A DNA stretch of 64,000 bases, taken from positions 111,987,316 through 112,051,315 of the forward strand of contig NC_089222.1 in assembly GCF_963924675.1 (NCBI RefSeq), in the 5' to 3' direction. How positions within the stretch are numbered: the first letter of the stretch is position 1; the number at the start of each line of letters is the position of its first letter. Under the pieces are notes generated by a model that searched no databases, was not told the origin of the DNA, and saw only the letters and a program-made list of their open reading frames with translations. Origin of the DNA: Phocoena phocoena (Eukaryota; Chordata; Mammalia; Artiodactyla; Phocoenidae). The position numbers and the translations under genes were made by a program. Shown here piece after piece: positions 56,336 to 64,000 of this stretch.

Positions 56336-59300
56336 ATGGTAATAGGAACATACATATTGATGATTACCTTAAATGTAAATGGATTAAATGCTCCAACCAA
56401 AAGACATAGACTGGCTGAATGGATACAAAAACAAGACCCATATATATGCTGTCTACAACAGACCCACTTCAGACCTAGGGACGCATACAGACTGAAAGTA
56501 AGGGGACGGAAAAAGATATTCCATGCAAATGGAAATCAAAAGAAAGCTTGAGGAGCAATTCTCATACAGAGAAAACAGGGTTTAAAATATAGACTATTAC
56601 AAGAGACAAAGAAGGACACTGTATAATGATCAAGGGATCAATCCAAGAAGAAGATATAACAATTGTAAATATTTATGCACCCAACATAGGAACACCTCAA
56701 TACATAAGGCAAGTGCTAACAGCCGTAAAAGGAGAAATCGACAGTAACAAAATTACAGCAGGGGACTTTAACACCCCACTTTTCACCAATGGACAGATCA
56801 TCCAAAATGAAAATAAATAAGGAAACACAAGCTTTAAATGATAGATTAAGCAAGATGGACTTAATTGATATTTATAGGATATTCCATCCAAAAACAACAG
56901 AATATTCTTTATACTCAAGGGCTCATGGAGCATTCTCCAGGATAGATCATATCGTGGGTCACAAATCAAGCTTTGGTAAATTTAAAAAATTGAAATCATT
57001 TCAAGTATCTTTTCCAATCAGAATGCTATGAGACTAGATATCAATTACAGGAAAAGAAACTATGAAAAATAGAAACACATGGAGGCTAAACAGTACACTA
57101 CTAAGTAATCAAGAGATCACAGAAGGAATCTAAGAGGAAATCAAAAAATGCCTAGAAACAAATGACAATGAAAACATGACAATCCAAAACCTATGGGATG
57201 CAACAAAAGCAGTTCTAAGAGGGAAGTTTATAGTAAAACAGTCCAACCTTAAGAAACAAGAAACATCTCAAATAAAAAATGTAACCTTACACCTAAAGCA
57301 ATTAGAGAAAGAAGAACAAATAAAACCCAAAGTTAGCAGAAGGAAAGAAATCATAAAGTTCAGATCAGAAATAAAAGAAATGAAGGAAACGATAGCAAAA
57401 ATCAATAAAACTAAAAGCCTGTTCATTCAGAAGATAAACAAAATTGATAAACCATTAGCCAGACTCATCAAGAAAAAAAGGGAGAAAACAAATCAATAGA
57501 ATTAGAAATGAAAAAGGAGAAGTAAAAACTGACACTGCAGGAATACAAAGGATCATGAGAGATTACTGCAAGCAACTCTATGCCAATAAAATGGAAAACC
57601 TGGAAGAAATGGACAAATTCTTAGAAAAGCACAACCTTCTGAGACTGAACCAGGAAGAAATAGAAAAGATATACAGATGAGTAACAAGCACTGAAATTGA
57701 AACTGTGATTAAAAATCTTCCAACAAACAAAAGCCCAGGACCAGATGACTTCACAGGTGAATTCTATCAAACATTTAGAGAAGAGCTAACACCTATCCTT
57801 CTCAAACTTTTCCAAAATATAGCAGAGGGAGGAACACTCCCAAACTGATTCTGTGAGGCCACCATCACCCTGATACCAAAACCAGACAAAGATGTCACAA
57901 AAAAAGAACTACAGGCCAGTATCACTGATGAACATAGATGCAAAAATCCTCAACAAAATACTGGCAAACAGAATCCAATGGTGCATTGAAAGGTTCATAC
58001 ACCATGAGCAAGTGGGGTTTACCCCAGAAATGCAAGGATTCTTCAATATACACAAATCAATCAGTGTGATACACCATATTAACAAATTGAAGGATAAAAA
58101 CCATATGATCATCTCAATAGATGCAGAAAAAGCTTTCAACAAAATTCAACACCCATTTTTGATAAAAACCCTCCAGAAAGTAGGCATAGAGGGAACTTGC
58201 TTCAACATAATAAAGATCATATATGAGAAACTGACAGCCAACATCGTCCTCAGTGGTGAAAAACTGAAAGCATTTCCTCTAAGATCAGGAACAAGACAAG
58301 GTTGCCCACTCTCACTGCTATTATTCATCATAGTTTTGGAAGTTTTAACCACAGCAGTCAGAGAAGAAAAAGGAATACAAATTGGAAAAGAAGAAGTAAA
58401 ACTGTCATTGTTTGCAGATGACATGATAATAAACATAGAGAATCCTAAAGATGCTACCAGAAAACTACTAGAGCTAATCAATGCATTTGGTAAAGTAGCA
58501 GGATACAAAATTAATGCACAGAAATCTCTTGAATTCCTATACACTAATGATGAAAAATCTGAAAGAGTAATTAAGGATACACTCCCATTTACCACTGCAA
58601 CAGAAAAAATAAAATACCTAGGAATAACCTACCTAAGGAAGCAAAAGATGTATATGCAGAAAACTGTAAGACACTGTTGAAAGAAATTAAATATGATACA
58701 AACAGATGGAGAGATATACCATGGTCTTGGATTGGAAGAATCAACATTGTGAAAATGACTATACTTCCCAAAGAAATCTACAGATTTAATGCAATCCCCA
58801 TCCAACTACCAATGGCATTTTTCACAGAGCTAGAACAAAAAATTTCACAATTTGTATGGAAACACAAAGGATCCCGAATAGCCAAAGCAATCTTGAGAAA
58901 GAAAAATAGAGCTGGAAGAATCAGGCTCCCTGACTTCAAACTATACTACAAAGCTACAGTAATCAAGACAGTATGGTACTGGCACAAAAACAGAAGTGTA
59001 GACCAGTGGAACAGGATAGAAAGCCCAGAGATAAACCCACACACATACGGTCACCTTATCTTTGATAAAGGAGGTAAGAATATACAATGGAGAAAAGACA
59101 GCCTCTTCCAGAAGTGGTGCTGGGAAAACTGGACAGCTGTATGTAAAAGAATGAAATTAGAACACTCCCTAACACCATATACAAAAATAAACTCAAAGTG
59201 GATTAAAGACCTAATTGTAAGGCCAGACACTATAAAACTCTTAGAGGAAAACGTAGGCAGAACACTCCATGACATAAATCACAGCAAGATCCTTTTTGAC

Positions 59301-60346
59301 CCACCTCCTAGAGAAATGGAAATAAAAAGAAAAATAAACAAATGGGACCTAATTAAATTTAAAAACTTTTGCATAGCAATGGAAACCATAAAGAAGACAA
59401 AAATAAACTCAAAGTGGATTAAAGACCTAATTGTAAGGCCAGACACTATAAAACTCTTAGAGGAAAACGTAGGCAGAACACTCCATGACATAAATCACAG
59501 CAAGATCCTTTTTGACCCACCTCCTAGAGAAATGGAAATAAAAAGAAAAATAAACAAATGGGACCTAATTAAATTTAAAAACTTTTGCATAGCAATGGAA
59601 ACCATAAAGAAGACAAAAAGACAACCCTCAGAATGTGAGAAAATATTTGCAAATGAAGCAACTGACAAAGAATTAATGTCCAAAATATACAAGCAGCTCA
59701 TGCAGCTCAGTATCAAAAACCAAAACAACCCAATCACCTAAATGGGCAGAAGACCTAAATAGATATTTCTCCAAAAAAGATATACAGATTGCAAACAAAC
59801 ACATGAATGGATGCTCAACATCACTAATCATTAGAGACATGCAAATCAAAAGTACAATGAGGTATCACCTCATATTGGTCAGAATGGCCATCATTAAAAA
59901 ATCTACAAACAATAAATGCTGGAGAGGGTGTGGAGAAAAGGGAACACTCTTGCACTATTGGTGGGAATGTAAATTGATACAGCCACTATGGAGAAGAGTA
60001 TGGAGGTGCTTTAAAAAACTAAAAATAGAACTACCATATGACTCAGCAATCCCACTTCTGGGCATAGAACCTCAGGAGACCATAATTAATAAGAGTCATG
60101 TACCACAATGTTGATTGCAGCACTATTTACAATTTCCAGGACATAGAAACAACCTAAGTGTCCATCATTGGATGAATGGATAAGGAAGATGTGGGACATA
60201 ATAACAATGGAATGTTAGCCATAAAAAGAAACAAAATTGAGTTACTTGTAGTGAGGTGGATGGACCTAGAGTCTGTCATACAGAGTGAAGTAAGTGAGAA
60301 ATAGAAGAACAAATACTGTATGCTAACACATATATATAGATTCTAA
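56336..60346 (+). pseudogene. L1-C ORF2 (endonuclease / reverse transcriptase), broken
   Basis: Start 58 nt after ORF1. The endonuclease part reads CCLQQTHF: Gln replaces the catalytic Glu (56459-56461), as in L1-B. The terminal His position of the endonuclease reads Gln (SNQNAMR, about 57015-57033). A one-base insertion or loss near 56550 and others break the frame in the endonuclease. From 57892 to 58680 a 262-codon frame holds most of the RT domain with FADD at 58411-58422. From 58677 a 354-codon frame continues to 59741, in another frame, and contains the tandem duplication. The C-terminal CCHC-type motif (C-x3-C-x7-H-x4-C) is intact at 59803-60114. A premature stop lies at 60112-60114. 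Confidence 0.92.
59181..59612 (+). repeat. Perfect 216-bp in-frame tandem duplication in L1-C ORF2
   Basis: Unit 1 (59181-59396) and unit 2 (59397-59612) appear identical over all 216 bases; the unit is 72 codons. The duplicated residues run from [10 protein letters not shown] to ...CIAMETIKK. The short sequence acaaaaa occurs at both breakpoints (59181-59187, 59397-59403, 59613-59619), a typical seven-base microhomology. The frame stays open through both units. L1-B and L1-D have one copy. Confidence 0.97.
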
Positions 60347-60716
60347 AAATAAAAATGGTTCTGAAGAACCTAGGGGCAGGACAGGAATAAAGACAGAGAC
60401 ATAGAAAGTGGACTTGAGGACATAGAGAGAGGGAAGTGTAAGCCAGGATGAAGTGAGAGAGTGGCATGGACATATATATACTACCAAATGTAAAATAGAT
60501 AGCTAGTGGGAAGCAGCCGCATAGCACAGGGAGATCAGCTCGGTGCTTTGTGACCACCTAGAGGGGTGGGATAGGGAGGGTGGGAGAGAGATTCAAGAGG
60601 GAGGATATGTGGGGATACAAGTATACGTATAGTTGATTCACTTTGTTATACAGCAGAAAGTAAGTCAACAATGTAAAGCAATTACACTCCAATAAAGATG
60701 TTAAAAAAAAAAGAGA
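60347..60716 (+). terminator. L1-C 3'UTR and polyadenylation signal
   Basis: Same type as in L1-B: ggttctgaagaacctagggg, gagagtggcatggacat, gtgggaagcagccgcatagc, gggtgggatagggaggg and gcaattacactccaataaagatgtt, then an A run broken by G. Wear is moderate. Confidence 0.85.
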
Positions 60717-61847
60717 AAGAAAAAAAATTTCCTTGTGATAAGAATTCTTAGGATTTGCTCTCTTAACAACTTCCATATATAATATATAGGAGCGTTCATT
60801 ATATTAATCATGTTGTATGTTACATGACTAGTACTTATTTATCTTATAACTGGAAGTTTGTTTCTTTCAACTACCTTAACTTCCTTTCTCTAACCCCCAA
60901 AATAAGAAAGAAATTTTTCTCTATCTGACTTATTTTACTTAGCATAATACCTTTTAGGTCCATCCATGTCATTATAAATGGCAAGATTTCATTCTTTTTT
61001 ATGGCTGAGTAATATTCATATATATATATGTATGTATATATATGTAATAATAATAATATCACATTTTCTTTATCCATTCATCTATCATTGGGCACTTAGG
61101 TTGCTTCTGTGTCTTGGCTTTTGTGAATAATGCTGCAGTGAACACAGGGGTGCATATATCTTTTTGAATTAGTGTTTTTGTTTTCTTTGGAAAAATACCC
61201 AGAAGTGGAATTGCTAGATCATATTGTAGTTCTATTTTTTAATTTTTGGAGGAACCTCCATACCTTTTCCCATAGTGGTTACACCAATTTACATTCCCAT
61301 AACAGTGCACTACTGTTCCCTGTTCTCCACATCCCTGTTCTCCGCCCCTGTTTTCTCTTTTCTTCTTGATGATAGACATTCTGACAAGTGTGAGTGATAC
61401 TTCATTGTGGTTTTGATTTGCATTTCCCTGATGATCAGTGATGTTGAGCACTTTTCATGTGCCTGTTGGTCATCTGCATGTCTTCTTTGGAAAAATGTCT
61501 ATTCAGGTCCTCCAACCATTGTTTTTTTTGTTTATTTAATGTTGAGTTTTGTGGGGTTTTGGTATATTTTGAATATTAACCCTTATCAGATATATCATTT
61601 GCAACTATCTTTTCCCATTCAGTAGGTAGCCTGGTGTTTTTGTTTTGTTGATAGTTTTCTTTGCTATGCAAAAACTTTTTAGTTTGATGTATTCCCCTTT
61701 GTTTTATTTTTGCTTTTGTTTCCCTTGCCTGAGGAGACATACCCAAAAATATATTGCTAAGACCAGTATCAAAGAGCATACTGCCTATGTTTTCTTCTAA
61801 GAGTTTCATGGTGTTAGATCTTATATTTAGGTCTTTAATTCCATTTT
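60717..61847 (-). mobile_element. Old L1, part between L1-C and SINE 6
   Basis: Continuation of the old - strand L1: its 3'UTR (ttccttgtgataagaattc, tatgttacatgactagtac) followed by the ORF2 C-terminal region (complement of atggctgagtaatattca, ttgggcacttaggttgcttc, gtggaattgctagatcat at about 61000-61225). It includes an AT and TAA microsatellite at about 61016-61060. Frames are broken. It continues after SINE 6. Confidence 0.8.
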
Positions 61848-62043
61848 TTTTTTTTTTTTTTTTTTTTTTGCGGTACACGGGCCTCTCACTGTTGTGACCT
61901 CTCCCGTTGTGGAGCACAGGCTCCGGACGCACAGGCTCAGCAGCCATGGCTCATGGGCCTAGCTGCTCCACAGCATGTGGGATCTTCCCAGACTGGGGCA
62001 CGAACCCGTGTCCCCTGTATCGGCAGGCAGACCAGGGAAGCCC
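61848..62043 (-). mobile_element. CHR-type SINE lacking part of its head (SINE 6)
   Basis: A - strand copy with a T run of about 23 at the left. The body matches the other short SINEs, but in the head an 18-base stretch is missing: gcaggcagaccagggaagcc replaces gcaggcggactc...gccaccagggaagcc. In the sense direction that stretch (ggcgcagtggttgagagt-like) is the A box of the Pol III promoter. Flanking repeats tttaattccatttt (61834-61847) and tttacttccatttt (about 62044-62057) show a normal insertion. Confidence 0.93.
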
Positions 62044-62057
62044 CTTTACTTCCATTT

Positions 62058-62345
62058 TGAGTTTATTTTATACATGGTGTGAGAAAGTGTTCCAGTTTGA
62101 TTCTTTTGCATGTAGCTGTCCAGTTTTCACAACACCATTTATTGGAGGGTCTGTCTTTTCCATATTGTATATTCTTGCCTCCTTTGTTGTAGATTAATTG
62201 AACAAATAAGTGTGGGTTTATTTCTAGGCTCTCTATTTTGCTCCATTGATTCATGTGTCTATATTCTGTGTTTTTGTGCCAGTACTACACTGTTTTGATT
62301 AATGTAGCTTTGTAATGTTGTTTGAAATTAGGGAGCATTGTACCA
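62058..62345 (-). mobile_element. Old L1, 5'-most part
   Basis: Resumes the old - strand L1 after SINE 6. The text gtccagttttcacaacacc, gtattcttgcctcctttg and ttgctccattgattcatgtg is ORF2 text before the 3' half of the RT-to-C-terminal region, ending near gggagcattgtaccataac at about 62330-62345. 5'-truncated. Confidence 0.75.
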
Positions 62346-64000
62346 TAACATATAAACTTTTTGAAGGGATTTAGGAAGTTCACAGCTAATAGCAGTATTC
62401 ATGTTGACTGTAAAGGAATGTTAATTTTGTTCCAGATTTTCCCAGTCTGGCTAAGCAATATGTAGCATCTTATTTTCATGAGAAAAACTTTGCAATTAGA
62501 AAGGAACCTAATAATTTTCACCTTCACTAATACTCCTAGGTGACTCACCTTTTAGGTATACCTTTGGTTACTGATTTGTAGATTGGTAAATTAGGCTGGT
62601 TAATGTAGAGATCAGCATATTTATTTTGAGATTATTTGTGTTTTTTTCATTATTAGTTTCTTTTTATTCCTAAGTAGTATTTCATTGTATGGATATACCA
62701 CAGTTTTATCAATATAAAAAGTAATAGAAAAAAAAAGTAACTAAAATCTTGTTATTAAGGAATAACAACCACTATCATTTTGGAGTATATCCTTGAGATA
62801 GTTTTCTGTGTTTATATACCCACTTATGAATATTTAGCTTTCCTCCTCCAAACAAAGTCATATTATACATGCTTGCTATTTGCTTATTAATTTAATAATA
62901 TATTATGAATATTTTTATATTTAAATAAATTTAGACCTTTCTCATATTTTAAATATTTAAAAGGTCCTTTATACTTATTTTCCATTCATTACTATTACAA
63001 AAATGGCATGATTAAATCTGTGTAAATGTAATATTGCAGTGCTTCTAGATTTTTGCCTTAATACTTATAGCAGTATCTGCTAGCCTTTATTTGGTATTGA
63101 AAAATCAGAAGTCTTGTTTGTGGACTACCAGGGATCCCAGGCTCATGATAATATTGAAGTGCTTATCACTACCACTTGCCTGTTTTTATCAGTAAAGATT
63201 GAGGAAAAAAACAACAGGTGCCCATTTATGTGCACATGTACAAAAGTCCTCACACATAGCCACCTACATGAAAAATCTTTGTGACTAATTGAAAATGCAA
63301 CTCTTTTACTTTATCCGTTTGTAGAAAAAATAGGCTATTTAAGTCTACTCCTAGTGAACCATACCTAATGGAACATGACATGAACGAAGCCTGGGACAAG
63401 TCCCTTGGGCAAGAAGCTACAGATACGTGGAACACCAAGAAACGAAGTCACTTCTCAGTCAGGAGCAATTACACTGACACCTAAGAAAAATAGCATTAGC
63501 GTTGCTTGACAGTTGGAATCGAGTAAAAAATTATCAGAAATGCTGTATGCTAGGTTCATGCCTAAGGCAGATGACCTGGTTGACAAGCTTGCCCACGCTA
63601 ACTATATCAATGCTTCAGATCAGTGTAAGGAGACCTAGCAGCAGTTCTCCTTAACTAATCATGTTAAAATTGTTGACAGATTTCATGTTTGCTTTTCTGC
63701 CACATAAGTATTCATTAGTGGGGTGAAGAGAAAAGTTCATACAAATTGATTAGAATATAAGCTTCTGCCCTCTTTTGACACTATAAGAATATGTGAGCTT
63801 TTTTTCTTTAAGTTTGTGTTTGTTGCTCCAGTAAGTAAAACTCTCCTCCAACAACAACTAATCTTTTTATTATTATTTAAAAAGAAAAATAAAACTGCAT
63901 GATGTATCTCTCAGTTCTGAGGATTGTGCTGTTAAGTTGTAAGCTCCATATCTGGGTCATATACTTCTGTTGGAAAGCATAGGGTTGAAAACTTAAAGAG
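62346..64000. other. Mostly unassigned; worn L1 piece and a protein-like patch
   Basis: A short L1-like piece lies at 62640-62705 (tttttattcctaagtagtattt, ggatataccacag). From about 63340 to 63650 the text is less AT-rich and has two short frames in different phases (from ATG 63368, with WDKSLGQEATDTWN, and around 63558, with MPKADDLVDKLAHANY), which look protein-like but match nothing I recognise. It could be a decayed processed pseudogene or chance. Otherwise no supported feature. Confidence 0.3.

Larger units (their letters stand above)
53248..60716 (+). mobile_element. Full-length L1 (L1-C) with SINE and internal duplication
   Basis: A + strand L1 of the same lineage as L1-B: 5'UTR (53248-55176), ORF1 (55177-56277), a 58-nt spacer, ORF2 (56336-60346), 3'UTR and aataaag (60691-60697) with a ten-base A run that has become AG-rich. 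A CHR SINE interrupts ORF1 and a perfect 216-bp tandem duplication lies in ORF2. CpG sites of the 5'UTR are largely TG/CA here where L1-B keeps CG, so this copy is older. The target duplication is A-rich (agaaaaagagg / agagaaagaaa) and imprecise. Confidence 0.95.

Noticed and set aside
59051..59737. Several similar - strand frames (59051-59275, 59279-59491, 59495-59737)
   Set aside because: They are shadows of the ORF2 strand; the similarity among them comes from the 216-bp tandem duplication.
1..64000. CRISPR array, operon, riboswitch or ribosome binding sites
   Set aside because: The sequence is a mammalian repeat-rich region; no regularly spaced short repeats or prokaryotic gene structure are present.

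Overview
The window is non-coding mammalian nuclear DNA, most likely from a cetacean. Five short, tRNA-derived SINEs carry the head and tail typical of the CHR family of whales, hippos and ruminants (tail side ending in gccaccagggaagccc), and a longer, older relative is also present. No ruminant-type BovB or Bov-tA element was seen, and all the young L1s are of one cetartiodactyl-like style. I found no host gene, exon series, RNA gene, CRISPR array or bacterial-type feature. Nearly every recognisable open frame is a piece of L1, a SINE or an endogenous retrovirus remnant.

Layout. 1-13.9 kb is mostly old, AT-rich sequence with one SINE (731-933), a retroviral env remnant with LTR-like sequence beside it (about 1.9-3.6 kb), two pairs of diverged direct repeats, and a solo-LTR-like block near 11 kb. 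14-17.9 kb is a pile of old L1 fragments with a SINE. 18-22 kb is mostly unassigned, with MIR-like and L2-like relics. 22.5-27.8 kb is an ancient + strand L1 split by two younger L1s: a twin-primed, 5'-inverted copy (23535-25846) and a 5'-truncated - strand copy (26162-27424). 31.0-38.2 kb is a full-length L1 on the + strand (L1-B). 38-45 kb is mostly unassigned with one older SINE. 45.1-51.8 kb is an LTR split by a near-full-length - strand L1 (L1-D), itself hit by a SINE. 53.1-62.3 kb is an old - strand L1 split by another full-length + strand L1 (L1-C), which also carries a SINE.

The L1 copies share the usual plan: 5'UTR promoter region, ORF1 (RNA-binding chaperone), a 58-nt spacer, ORF2 (endonuclease, reverse transcriptase, Cys-rich tail), 3'UTR and poly(A). 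All copies are broken by stops, frameshifts or insertions, so none looks competent. The most useful second-look items are a perfect in-frame 216-bp tandem duplication in ORF2 of L1-C, a shared Glu-to-Gln change at the catalytic endonuclease position in L1-B and L1-C, the clean twin-priming structure at 23.5-25.8 kb, a SINE that has lost its A box, and two L1 lineages with unrelated 5' and 3' UTRs around similar ORFs. I did not find a previously undescribed biological system. Family names for old repeats are from recall and were not checked against a library.
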